From Candidatus Pacearchaeota archaeon (GTDB lineage: Archaea; Nanobdellota; Nanobdellia; Pacearchaeales; GW2011-AR1): a DNA stretch of 33,113 nt. This document shows, piece by piece, positions 14,491 to 23,063 of this stretch (positions within the stretch are counted from its first letter, which is position 1; every line of letters starts with the position of its first letter). The notes beneath the pieces are model-generated. The model made no database searches. It saw only the letters and a program-made list of their open reading frames with translations, and was not told the DNA's origin. The position numbers were made by a program, and so were the translations under genes. The stretch is taken from positions 1-33,113 of the forward strand of contig JAGVWS010000018.1 in assembly GCA_018304165.1 (NCBI GenBank), in the 5' to 3' direction.

Positions 14491-15470
14491 TGGAATGTTT
14501 CTGATAATCCTTCTCGTAATTCTATTCTTGGGTGCCATCCAAGAGTTTCTTTTGCTTTTGTTATGTCATGATACTGGTCTTTTCTTTCAAAATTTCTTGC
14601 CTCTTCAGTTAATTGTAGTTTATTATACCCTGTTTCTGAAATTTCTATTAGCTGTTCTACTACTTCCCTGGTCGTGTTTGGTTTTTTTGATCCTATATTA
14701 AACACCTCTCCTGGTAACAATCCTCTTATTTGTGATCCTATGGATATCATTCCTTCTATTGCATCACTTACATGTACAAAGCTTCTTCTCACTGCTCCGC
14801 TGTCCTCTAGGACAAATGGTTCATCACTTAATATCCTCTTTATTGCAACTGGTACGAGTCTTCTTATTGGCATGTCTGCAGGTCCATAAACATTGGATAG
14901 TCTTGCTATTCCTATGGGTAATCTGAATGCTTTTCCATAAGTTCTTGCTACCATGTCTGCTCCAAGAATTGATGTTTCATAGGGATATTGGTGATCTGCT
15001 ATTAATGGTAGGTTTTCTTTATAGGGCAATTCTTTAGACCCATTATACGCATTTATTGAGGAACAAACCACTATTCCCTGTATTCCTTCTTCATTATTTG
15101 CTCTTTGTGATTGTTTGCATGCTTGGAGGACTCCCGCTGTTCCTACCATGTTTAGCCTGATTGTTCCAAAAGGGTCTTTCATTGCTTCTTCTAATAATGG
15201 TTGTCCTGCAAGGTGGAATATGTGTGTCATGTTTCCTTCATCAATTACTTTCCTCAATGATTCTGGATCCGGATTTTCCAAATCCATCGTTATTACCTCC
15301 ACTTCTTTTTCTAGCCCTAATAATAAGAATGGGCTTCCTGGGACTGGTTTTTTTGATGCAAGTGTTGCAACTACCACCTCTTTTTGCAATAATTTTTTTA
15401 CTAAGTGCGATCCTAAGAATCCGGTTCCCCCTGTGACCAATACTCTTTTTCCCTTCCAATAATCAGTCAT
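14466..15470 (-). CDS. NAD-dependent SDR, CDP-glucose-4,6-dehydratase-like, lacking the catalytic Lys
   Basis: This 334-residue extended SDR has the nucleotide-binding motif TGGTGFLGSH (13-22). FHLAGQPLLEEAMKDPFGTI (85-104) is characteristic of the RfbG / GDP-mannose dehydratase branch. VVCSSINAY (134-142) holds the active-site Ser pair, and LSNVYGPADMP follows. The Tyr-x-x-x-Lys motif reads YETSI (164-168): Tyr is kept but Lys is Ile168. As with the SDR at 3349, ordinary dehydratase or epimerase catalysis is doubtful. It is the first gene of a four-gene minus-strand operon. A Shine-Dalgarno GGAGG lies about 10 nt upstream of the ATG, and TTTAAA near 15510 may be its TATA box. Confidence 0.8.
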   Translation of the reverse strand: MTDYWKGKRVLVTGGTGFLGSHLVKKLLQKEVVVATLASKKPVPGSPFLLLGLEKEVEVITMDLENPDPESLRKVIDEGNMTHIFHLAGQPLLEEAMKDPFGTIRLNMVGTAGVLQACKQSQRANNEEGIQGIVVCSSINAYNGSKELPYKENLPLIADHQYPYETSILGADMVARTYGKAFRLPIGIARLSNVYGPADMPIRRLVPVAIKRILSDEPFVLEDSGAVRRSFVHVSDAIEGMISIGSQIRGLLPGEVFNIGSKKPNTTREVVEQLIEISETGYNKLQLTEEARNFERKDQYHDITKAKETLGWHPRIELREGLSETFQWYKKNLH

Positions 15471-15536
15471 TTATTTATTGCCTCCGCGTGAGCACTGAGT
15501 AAAATTAGTTTAAAAGCTTTATTAGATTACATAATA

Positions 15537-16511
15537 TTATCGTAATTTGGTCTTAAGTTTTCTTTTTAACAGTCCTCTAATTATTCCTATTCCATAAGTT
15601 GTATGAGTTATGAATGACAATCCGATGAAGGGTATTATCAATGACAGTTTTTTTGGCTTTAATGATTGAATTATCAACAATGCTATGTAGATTGTGAGTA
15701 CTGCAAGGTATGCTGTTCTAATAATTTGTGATTCTCTTGATGCAAAAAACCCCCCTATCAATCCTATTAGGAATAATGATGGTATCAAATACCTTATTTT
15801 TAAAGATGTTTCAGGGTATTTTTTCATGAAATATCCCCTGTGAGTTGCGTAGCTGAATATCTGCTTGATATATCCTTTGAATGTTCTTCTTCTATGATGA
15901 TATACCCCTATTTTTGGGTCATATAAGATTTTCTTCCCTGTTTTTTTTATGTCTAAACACAATTTTGTATCTTCTCCGGGCCAGAATGAGGTGTTAAATC
16001 CTCCTACTCTTTTGAAAACTTCTTTCTTTACAAATAAGTTGCAGCTTGGAAGATCGTAATACTCTGTTAATTTTCCTTTGATATATCTCTTGCTTTCCGG
16101 TCCACTAACAATTGGTGATGCAAGAACATATCCTGATAACATCTGAAAGAAATTACTTTCTATCGGTGTAAATTGTGGACCTCCAACTGCACCTACATTT
16201 TCTATTTTTAGTACTTTTAGGGCGTTTTTTAGCCAGTCTTTTTCTGGGTATGCATCGTCGTCTATGAATGCCAGTATTTCTCCCCTGGCATGCTTTGCTC
16301 CAATATCCCTTTTTTGTGCTGGTCCTACATTTCCTGTTTTTATTATTCTTGTTTTGTTCATTTTGAATTTGTCTATAGGAGATTCGTTTGGTATTATTAT
16401 TATTTCGAAGTTCTGGTATGTCTGCTCTAGAATTCTGACTGTGTAGTTTCTTATGTAATCGTTTATCTCCTTAACTGGTATTATTATAGAAAATTTAGGT
16501 TTTTTTGTCAT
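15537..16511 (-). CDS. Glycosyltransferase family 2 with C-terminal membrane helices (paralogue of 13444)
   Basis: This 324-residue GT-A enzyme opens MTKKPKFSIIIPVKEINDYI. It shares with its paralogue the DxD core GAKHARGEILAFIDDD (followed by AYPEKDWLKNA), the GGFNTSFWPGEDTKLC acceptor block, YHHRRRTFKGYIKQ, and about three C-terminal helices (from near 240). It overlaps the upstream dolichyl-phosphate sugar synthase by 17 nt and follows it in the operon from 19567. The pair of paralogues suggests two successive additions of similar sugars, or recent duplication followed by local gene conversion. Confidence 0.87.
   Translation of the reverse strand: MTKKPKFSIIIPVKEINDYIRNYTVRILEQTYQNFEIIIIPNESPIDKFKMNKTRIIKTGNVGPAQKRDIGAKHARGEILAFIDDDAYPEKDWLKNALKVLKIENVGAVGGPQFTPIESNFFQMLSGYVLASPIVSGPESKRYIKGKLTEYYDLPSCNLFVKKEVFKRVGGFNTSFWPGEDTKLCLDIKKTGKKILYDPKIGVYHHRRRTFKGYIKQIFSYATHRGYFMKKYPETSLKIRYLIPSLFLIGLIGGFFASRESQIIRTAYLAVLTIYIALLIIQSLKPKKLSLIIPFIGLSFITHTTYGIGIIRGLLKRKLKTKLR
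16231..16295. repeat. 65-bp sequence identical to 14174-14238
   Basis: This is the second copy of the shared segment, in the same orientation and reading frame within the paralogous GT2 gene. Confidence 0.9.
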
Positions 16512-17226
16512 AGTATTTTAGTATCCTTAATCTATAAAATATTGCTGCCACGTCAATTACCATATTTATTATATCTCTCTTCTTAATTCCGCTGCTGAAT
16601 TTAAAGTCAAGCCTTATTGGAATCTCCCCTATTTTATATCCAAGCTTGTGCGCCAGCACAAGCAGTTCAACATCAAAAGCATATCTCTTGACAAGCATTT
16701 TTGGCAAAACTCTTTTTAACACTTCATGTCTAAACAGTTTCATCCCGACTTGTGTATCTCTCACGTTGAGCCCAAATAGGATTCTTGTTATCATCTGAAA
16801 TGTCCAGCTCATGAGCCTTCTCGTAAGAGGATAGTAGACTTGAGATTCTTTGAATCTCTTGCTTCCAATAATTATATCTGCTTTGCTCTTCTTCATCTCC
16901 TCTATAAAATTCCTTAATTGATATGGCGGAAGCTCAAGGTCAGCATCCATGAATGCAATATAGTCTCCTCCGCAGAACTGAAAACCATGTTTTAGGGCGT
17001 GCCCCTTCCCCATATTCTTTTTGTATCCAATTACTCTGATTTTTCTGGATTTTACTCTTCTTGCTTCTGAAATGCAGTCCACTCTGCTCCCGTCATCGAC
17101 GACAATCACTTCAAAAGCATATCCTGCCAGATTTTTATCCAAAACTTTCAGCACTTCTCTTAAATTGCTCTTTATATTCTTCTCATTGTACATGGGAATT
17201 ATCACAGATATCTTTTCTTTCTTCAT
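16495..17226 (-). CDS. Dolichyl-phosphate sugar synthase-like GT2 (Alg5/DPM1 type)
   Basis: This 243-residue GT2 starts MKKEKISVIIPMYNEKNI. It has VIVVDDGSRVDC (41-52), NMGKGHALKHGF, the DxD motif YIAFMDADLELPP, and the family signature NVRDTQVGMKLFRHEVL with KRYAFDVELLVLAHKLGY. This combination is typical of dolichyl-phosphate glucose or mannose synthases. It would load a sugar from a nucleotide onto a polyprenyl phosphate at the inner membrane face, to be used outside by GT-C enzymes such as the GT39-like protein at 10121. There is no C-terminal membrane domain, as in the short Alg5/DPM1 type. It lies 46 nt after the flippase gene and overlaps the next GT2. Confidence 0.85.
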   Translation of the reverse strand: MKKEKISVIIPMYNEKNIKSNLREVLKVLDKNLAGYAFEVIVVDDGSRVDCISEARRVKSRKIRVIGYKKNMGKGHALKHGFQFCGGDYIAFMDADLELPPYQLRNFIEEMKKSKADIIIGSKRFKESQVYYPLTRRLMSWTFQMITRILFGLNVRDTQVGMKLFRHEVLKRVLPKMLVKRYAFDVELLVLAHKLGYKIGEIPIRLDFKFSSGIKKRDIINMVIDVAAIFYRLRILKYYDKKT

Positions 17227-17272
17227 TTTCTCTCCGAAGTCTCTTTTTCTAAAAGAGAGCTCTTTTCTTTCT

Positions 17273-18544
17273 TCATCTTTGCTGCTCCGCCTTTCTCTTG
17301 GCTGTAGCTATATATGCTGACCATAAAAGTATCATAATATTGATGATTATAAAGTAAATAGCAAATTTAGTGATGGAATTTTCTGAGAAGAATCCAAGGA
17401 GGATTATTTCTGCTGCGAAGAGTAATATAAACGGCAGGGAAGACCTCTTGGTGAATCTATTCTTGGATATCCCATAGAGGATAAATAAGTTTGAAATGGA
17501 AAGGAGGCTGAATGCAATTATTACATATAGAAGAGCATAATAAACATCTGTGTAGGTAGTTCCGAACAGGATTTTTATTACTAGAGTAGGAAATAAGCCG
17601 GTTATTATTACTGCTGCGATGCAAAGCATGAGGGTTATAATGAGGGACTTTTTGAAGACATCTGATGACTCTTTCTTCTCTTCAAATCTCTGTGATGATA
17701 TTGGAAACATGACCTTGCTTATCCCGCTCGTCCCGTAGAATATCATCTTTCCTATCATTGAAAGGACTGCATATTTTCCGGCTAGTTCTGGCTCAAATAC
17801 AGCCTTTGCAATTATTATGTCCGAGCTGAAGAATATAAATACTGCCGCGACTGCCAGCCATATATTTAGGTTTCCAAAGTACAGCCCCCCAGACTCAACT
17901 TTCTCTCTTCTTGCCGACACTATTTCTCTTATAAAAGCGAATGATAATGCAAGAACAGCAATGACAGCTACAATGACCCCTATTATAGCTCCATAAACCC
18001 TCCATCCGATGTATACAAAGATGGCAGAAAGCCCGACCTTGAGTATTGCTTCAAGGAACATTGTCCATCCAAGTGCAGAAAATTTCTTCCTTCCCTGTAT
18101 TATTCCTCTTGTTACAGGCACGAGGAACATGGCAAATATCAGGAGATTTCCTATTGTCAGCAGGAGCGCATTTATTTTTAGTATTTCTGAGAAGAGCGTA
18201 AAAGACAGAATAGTAAACACGATAAAAACAGCCAGCGATACGAAAGCCCCATTCTTTAGAGATTTGTACATCATGTCCTTCATCTTTCCGAAATCTTTTC
18301 CGACGTTGAGTTTGGATGTATTTCTGGATATTACTGTCTGGATTGCTTCTGATGGGATGGCATAAATCAAAACGAAAGACATCAACACTGCAAAAATTCC
18401 ATAGTCAACCGGGCCAAGCATTCTGGCCATTATAAGATGCTGGATGTACCCAAACAAATTAAACAAATTAATGAGAATAAACAGTGTAAAACTTCCCCTT
18501 ATAAGCTCGTCCTTCCTTATTTTTCCGAGAATTTTTCTAATCAT
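17273..18544 (-). CDS. Lipid-linked oligosaccharide flippase (Wzx/MurJ-like, MVF superfamily)
   Basis: This 423-residue polytopic protein has about 12-14 hydrophobic helices. The N-terminal block is typical of the polysaccharide transporter family: amphipathic start, then GSFTLFILINLFNLFGYIQH, then MARMLGPVDYGIFAVLMSF. It would move the polyprenyl-linked glycan across the membrane so that AglB can use it. It lies 12 nt downstream of the Alg7-like transferase and 46 nt upstream of the dolichyl-phosphate sugar synthase, in the same operon. This order matches the pathway logic: priming enzyme, flippase, glycosyltransferases. Confidence 0.85.
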   Translation of the reverse strand: MIRKILGKIRKDELIRGSFTLFILINLFNLFGYIQHLIMARMLGPVDYGIFAVLMSFVLIYAIPSEAIQTVISRNTSKLNVGKDFGKMKDMMYKSLKNGAFVSLAVFIVFTILSFTLFSEILKINALLLTIGNLLIFAMFLVPVTRGIIQGRKKFSALGWTMFLEAILKVGLSAIFVYIGWRVYGAIIGVIVAVIAVLALSFAFIREIVSARREKVESGGLYFGNLNIWLAVAAVFIFFSSDIIIAKAVFEPELAGKYAVLSMIGKMIFYGTSGISKVMFPISSQRFEEKKESSDVFKKSLIITLMLCIAAVIITGLFPTLVIKILFGTTYTDVYYALLYVIIAFSLLSISNLFILYGISKNRFTKRSSLPFILLFAAEIILLGFFSENSITKFAIYFIIINIMILLWSAYIATAKRKAEQQR

Positions 18545-18556
18545 TTTATCATCCTC

Positions 18557-19567
18557 TTACATAAAGAAATCATTTTTCATTATTAACAGTCCGATGATGA
18601 TAAAGATTAACTGGAACGCGTGTATTACATAGACAACACCCCTTTCAGTGACTTTCTTCCTGAATTTTTTAAGGATTAATATTGCCAGATGCTCTAAGCC
18701 GTATACTTTGCTGTAAGGCATGTCCAGATTATTATTTTTGTCTGGTTTTCCGAAGGAGTGCATCATCAGCCTGCCCCTTACTTTAAGAATTACTTCTAGA
18801 ATATAGGGTATAAAGAAAATTATCGCTATCTTTTCTATATTCCCAAGTATGGCAATTATTGCTATGAGTCCTCCTATTGGGTAGGTCATTACATCTCCAG
18901 GGAAGACTTTCGCGGGATATTTGTTAAAAAACCAGAAACCCAGAAGTGAAATAACAACAAGCAGGCTTATGAAGGAGAGCCATGCATTTCCTGTAACGTA
19001 AGTAACTAATGCCAGCGCCGAAAATATCATTATCCCCTGCCCGGTCTCGAGTCCGTTGAATCCTGCGAGGAAATTAAAAGTAGTAGATGTTGCAACAATT
19101 CCGAGAGGAATGGCGACTATTATATACAGTACTCCAATATCTACAGCTCCAAGGAACGGCAGAGTTATTTTTGAGATGCCTGAGTTTATAACGATTAAAG
19201 GAATTGCTGCAAACAAGCAGAGTGCCATTCTCAGCCTTCTTCTTAGACCTCCTTTTATCCATCCAAGCAGGTCATCAATGAGCCCTATTCCTGCGAGTAT
19301 TAATATAGATGTCGTTAAGGCAAATATCTCTATCGCATTTCCGCTTCCCTTGAAATAGAATGTATGAATTGCTATGTAAGCTAAAATGCCGAATATCAGC
19401 CCCGAAATAACTATTATTCCTCCGCTTCCTGCAACGTGGGATTTTTTATGCTTGTTCATGTCCCGCCATAAGAGTCCTGCCCGCCTGGCCTTCTTTATCC
19501 AGCTCGGAAGCAGGAGAATTACAGTCAGAAAGCTTATTGCTATAGGTATTAAAAGTATAGGCTCCAT
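18557..19567 (-). CDS. Polyprenyl-phosphate GlcNAc-1-phosphate transferase (Alg7/DPAGT1/AglH-like)
   Basis: This 336-residue protein has about ten membrane helices. Diagnostic motifs are the Mg-binding pair in GIGLIDDLLGW (D98, D99), NFLAGFNGLETGQG (165-178) and KVFPGDVMTYPIGG (220-233), the archaeal/eukaryotic Alg7 pattern rather than MraY. The protein would transfer a HexNAc-1-phosphate from UDP to dolichyl phosphate, the first committed step of N-glycan assembly. It heads the operon that includes the flippase and the GT2 genes down to 15537. A candidate TATA (TTTAAA at 19602-19607) lies about 37 nt upstream of its ATG, giving a leader of roughly 10 nt. Confidence 0.88.
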   Translation of the reverse strand: MEPILLIPIAISFLTVILLLPSWIKKARRAGLLWRDMNKHKKSHVAGSGGIIVISGLIFGILAYIAIHTFYFKGSGNAIEIFALTTSILILAGIGLIDDLLGWIKGGLRRRLRMALCLFAAIPLIVINSGISKITLPFLGAVDIGVLYIIVAIPLGIVATSTTFNFLAGFNGLETGQGIMIFSALALVTYVTGNAWLSFISLLVVISLLGFWFFNKYPAKVFPGDVMTYPIGGLIAIIAILGNIEKIAIIFFIPYILEVILKVRGRLMMHSFGKPDKNNNLDMPYSKVYGLEHLAILILKKFRKKVTERGVVYVIHAFQLIFIIIGLLIMKNDFFM

Positions 19568-20068
19568 TTTCAGTATTTTTTATACATTTTTATCTTCTAA
19601 ATTTAAATAACTATTAATACTTATTAATCTAGCAACATTACTGCCTGCTCATCTTATATATTTTAGGAATTCCTTTTCTACCAGCCAACTATTATTTTAC
19701 TGCATACATCTTCTATCAACCAACTATTATTTTACTGCATACATCTTCTATCAACCAACTATTATTTTACTGCATACATCTTCTATCAACCAACTACTTT
19801 ACGTTTCTCTTGATTAATTATACTTTAGCCATAATCCTGACTGCTTTAATCATCTATCTTCAGTATTTTTAGGCGTATTAATTTAGTTATCCTTGCTTAA
19901 CCATATTAGCTGCATTAATTTAATCTAATTGTAATTGTTTATTCTTAGCATTATTTTACATTAATTATCGCATCTCTCTTTATTTATCTATCTTCATTAT
20001 TGTTAGTAATTTCGCTCTACAGTGATTATTACTGCTTTAATTACATTTATGCTCATCCATAATCATCT
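19568..20068. other. Gene-free, repeat-rich spacer between aglB and the Alg7-like gene
   Basis: This 501-nt AT-rich spacer has no long ORF in any frame. It contains the 35-bp array at 19685-19800, looser repeats of an ATTAAAGCAGT motif (coding-strand sense, near 19840 and 20035), and the promoter of the downstream gene near 19602. No tRNA-like fold was seen. Confidence 0.6.
19685..19800. repeat. Three and a half tandem copies of a 35-bp repeat
   Basis: Units start at 19685, 19720, 19755 and 19790 (partial), each beginning CCAACTATTATTTTACTGCA. The full copies are identical. Read on the aglB strand, each unit contains K-M-Y-A-V-K-stop, comparable with the AglB C-terminus K-E-L-Y-V-V-K-stop. 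The DNA core TGTATGYAGTWAA is also shared with the aglB end. Confidence 0.9.
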
Positions 20069-22798
20069 CTACTTAACTACATACAATTCCTTTCTTGGAT
20101 ATTTCGTTTCCAGGTATTCTGGTTTTGCTTTTATGTCAGGATATGCTGAATAATCAACTTCCCATATCTTTATCGGCCCTCTCAATCCGTCAAAGTACAC
20201 GAAGTCCTTTATGTCAGAGCCCTGGCTCTTCAGGTTTGCAACGATGAAATCATCCTCGCTATGCACAAGATTGAACCCGTCTCCTTCCTCTCCAAACAGG
20301 TATAGCCTTGCAAGATTCCCATTGACAACTCTCTTGCTCAAATAAAGGGCTATTCCTAATGGATTGATGTTTACTCCATTTCCTGATTGCGCTGCCAGGG
20401 GAATTATAAACATTCCTGCTTCAATTCCTGACTTGAAATCATATAGTTTATTGTTAAAGTACACATATCTTATAGGAACTTTATACTGGATTCCCTGGTC
20501 AACGAATATTCCTTCCGGCCTGCCGATGCTTGAGTTTGTCATCGTCAGTAAAATTCCTCCAAGACCCGCTCTTCCGGCAGGCAGGAATATTTTCCTGCTG
20601 GTATTTCCCTCTTTGCTTTCATATATAATATCTTCATCCAGCCCAAACCCCGCGCTGTAGAAGTAAGTCGTTCCGTTTGATGTTTCCTGAGTTGCTCTCT
20701 GGTCCATGCCCATTGTGGGTATGTATGAAGCCCGGTCATAATTCTCGTCGCTACCTATATTTGAGAATGCAGAATATTTTCCTATGTCTGTAGAGTCAAT
20801 AAGCAAGTGAGTTACATTGAGAGTATACAAATATTCTAAAGCGTCCTTCTTTGACGGGCTTGTAAGGACATGCCTCCCGACTAAATGATCCCAATAAGGC
20901 CACTCATTTCCTCCGTCTACTATGCTTGCCCTTTCCCCTATGCTCTGCACCCAGTATCCATAGTCCCACCAATGAGAGAATACGGCATCGCTTGAAGTAT
21001 TCTCACGGACCCACGCCATTGCTTTCTGCCATTGCTGTGTATAAGAATTTGGTATAAATCCGCCGGCCTGATAATAGCTTGATAAAGTGTAATTGTAAGC
21101 TGTATAAATGCCTGCAATCAAAACTATTCCCGCAATAAGGAACCATATCAGCTTCATTGATTCCTTTCTCCTGCTCATAGCTTTAAACAACAGGGATAAT
21201 GTGAAGTATGACACTATTATTGCTGCCGGAGGCCCAAGAACCATCATCAGTCTTATCGCGCTTCTCGACCCCACAATGGATATAAGGAAAAATGCGAACA
21301 CCAGGACCTGAGAGAAATCTATCTTCCTCAAAATGTCAACTTCGTTTCTTTTGAAGTGAGCCCATGCTACATGCCCAAAAACCGCAATTATTAACAGCAT
21401 TCCTCCAAAGTAAACCAGCCTGCTCGTCCCGCTTGTTCCGTTGAATACGCTGCTTCCGCTGTACTTGCTGAATATCAGAGCAAAAAGGAATATTGTGTAG
21501 GCGCCAACAAGCTTCCATCTGTCTTTTTTATGCAAGTGGCTTACCATATCATTGAATAAATATATGGAGCCTACGAAGAATAGCCAGAAGAACAAAGGCA
21601 GCCCCCCCACAATAGGCCCAAAGCTTCCTCTCCACTCATCTATAAAGAAAGGCTGCCTGTTTTCTGCGACTGTAAATGACAGCCTGTCAGAATAGGGAGT
21701 TGTCAGCCTGTTTACAGGGTCGGATATGAATGACCAGAATATTGACGGACCAAAGAATATTGTAAGAAGAATTCCCGATACTACTATTGCAGTTATGATG
21801 GATATAACCTGCCTGGGCAGTTTCGGGCTCATTCTGTTTTTGAATTTTTCTCCGATATTTGTTTCATAAATTATATAATCTACCAATAAAAATCCAAGAA
21901 CTACGAATGCCATTCCGGTTGACGACGATCCGAAAAGGTCTCCCAGGCTATAGCGCTCAGTGAATGGAACTAAGAATATTATTGAAGAAATGAGCCATGA
22001 CGCATAAGTATACACCTGCCGTTTCTTTATTGCCCCGAAAATAAAGGAGGCAAGGGTGGCCAGGGCTATTGAGATATAAACATAAATTGAGCCTCCCCAT
22101 GCATGAGCCATCAGGGCAGTGGACATTCCGGAGAGCACACCAAATAGTATATAATTTCTGATTTTCTCTTCCTTCCACGCTTTAATGAAGAAGTAGAAAG
22201 AAAGGAACATGAACAGAAATCCCAGCCCCTCTTTTTCAGGTATTCCCGCGACTGTTCTCGGGAGGATGAGAGGAATTACTGCAAGGAAGAATGACGATGC
22301 CAAAGCTATTAAGTTAGGAATGTGCTTGTTCTCAAACCTGTCCTTGAATATCTCCCTGGCGAAAAAGAAGAAAGCAATGATTGTCAGTGCAAAAACAAAT
22401 ACCGGCATGATTACTGCAGAATATTCAATAGTATAATCTCCAAAGAAATTAATTAATTTATGGAACCACGTTATAGCATAAGGAACTAATTTTAGTTCTG
22501 CCGAAGTATTAAATCCTAATGGGACATACCTCATCGTGTCATGCACCATTAAGCTTCCGTTTTCAATAATATACTTAGCCCACCTCAGGAATAAAAAAGG
22601 GTCTAAATCTGGTCCCAGCGTCCACCTTCCCGTTGTAATATCCTTAAGCCCGTACAAGTTTCTTGTCCTTATATTACTTGCAATCCAGACTATTACTGCT
22701 AATAGCGCCAAGTAGACAGGCAGTGTTTTCTTTCTTATGAACTCGGCAACTTTCCTCTTTCTTTCTTCAATTATCTCAATATTATTCTCTTCGGGCAT
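20069..22798 (-). CDS. aglB: Oligosaccharyltransferase AglB (STT3 family)
   Basis: This 909-residue protein transfers the lipid-linked glycan to Asn in N-x-S/T sequons on the outer face of the membrane. The N-terminal half is polytopic. The first acidic metal motif lies in GPDLDPF (62-68), with D64 and D66. The second is AGIPEKEG (184-191), with E188 and E190. The flexible loop motif reads TVAEN (376-380), with Glu379 equivalent to the SVSEN-type glutamate. The sequon-binding WWDYGYW motif is at 610-616, at the start of the large soluble C-terminal domain. The length is within the archaeal AglB range. The C-terminal DK/MI-type motif could not be assigned with confidence. TTTAAA lies 28.5 nt before the ATG. 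Confidence 0.95.
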   Translation of the reverse strand: MPEENNIEIIEERKRKVAEFIRKKTLPVYLALLAVIVWIASNIRTRNLYGLKDITTGRWTLGPDLDPFLFLRWAKYIIENGSLMVHDTMRYVPLGFNTSAELKLVPYAITWFHKLINFFGDYTIEYSAVIMPVFVFALTIIAFFFFAREIFKDRFENKHIPNLIALASSFFLAVIPLILPRTVAGIPEKEGLGFLFMFLSFYFFIKAWKEEKIRNYILFGVLSGMSTALMAHAWGGSIYVYISIALATLASFIFGAIKKRQVYTYASWLISSIIFLVPFTERYSLGDLFGSSSTGMAFVVLGFLLVDYIIYETNIGEKFKNRMSPKLPRQVISIITAIVVSGILLTIFFGPSIFWSFISDPVNRLTTPYSDRLSFTVAENRQPFFIDEWRGSFGPIVGGLPLFFWLFFVGSIYLFNDMVSHLHKKDRWKLVGAYTIFLFALIFSKYSGSSVFNGTSGTSRLVYFGGMLLIIAVFGHVAWAHFKRNEVDILRKIDFSQVLVFAFFLISIVGSRSAIRLMMVLGPPAAIIVSYFTLSLLFKAMSRRKESMKLIWFLIAGIVLIAGIYTAYNYTLSSYYQAGGFIPNSYTQQWQKAMAWVRENTSSDAVFSHWWDYGYWVQSIGERASIVDGGNEWPYWDHLVGRHVLTSPSKKDALEYLYTLNVTHLLIDSTDIGKYSAFSNIGSDENYDRASYIPTMGMDQRATQETSNGTTYFYSAGFGLDEDIIYESKEGNTSRKIFLPAGRAGLGGILLTMTNSSIGRPEGIFVDQGIQYKVPIRYVYFNNKLYDFKSGIEAGMFIIPLAAQSGNGVNINPLGIALYLSKRVVNGNLARLYLFGEEGDGFNLVHSEDDFIVANLKSQGSDIKDFVYFDGLRGPIKIWEVDYSAYPDIKAKPEYLETKYPRKELYVVK

Positions 22799-22823
22799 TT
22801 CACTTTCTTACTCAAATAACCCA

Positions 22824-22829
22824 TTTAAA
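22824..22829 (-). promoter_or_regulatory. Candidate TATA box of aglB
   Basis: The coding strand reads GGTTTAAATGGG, with the core centred about 28.5 nt before the ATG at 22798. This suggests a leaderless or nearly leaderless transcript. Confidence 0.45.
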
Positions 22830-22877
22830 CCTTTCGAGAATTTGTTAGTATGAAAATTATTTCTTCTTATTATGGAT

Positions 22878-23037
22878 AACTGCACAAGTTAGGTTACAAG
22901 AAGGTGCAGTTAGACAGATAGGAACTGCAAAAAGCGGGTAACATAAGTAACGCAGTTGTTTATATCTTACAGTTTATCTGCATAGGGTTAGCTATAAGCA
23001 ATTTATCAACTAAAAAACAATTTAACCCTTGCTTATA
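22878..23037. other. Cluster of inverted repeats; possible structured RNA
   Basis: The spacer between aglB and spoIIM holds AACTGCAC (22878-22885) with GTGCAGTT (22904-22911), and AACTGC (22923-22928) with GCAGTT (22952-22957). It also holds two interleaved pairs: GGGTTA (22985-22990) with TAACCC (23023-23028), and TATAAGCAA (22993-23001) with TTGCTTATA (23029-23037). There is no ORF. It may be a small RNA, a processed 3' UTR of spoIIM, or DNA-level structure. Confidence 0.35.
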
Positions 23038-23063
23038 ATGGCATGTTCTTAGCTTAAGATTCT

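Noticed and set aside
14491-14538. Longer N-terminus of the GT2 at 13444
   Set aside because: It would overlap the upstream SDR by 73 nt and adds only a basic, non-family extension; Met at 14490 is preferred.
19685-19800. Possible CRISPR array (35-bp repeats)
   Set aside because: The repeats are head to tail without spacers, and no cas genes are present. The same applies to the 37-bp array at 9346.
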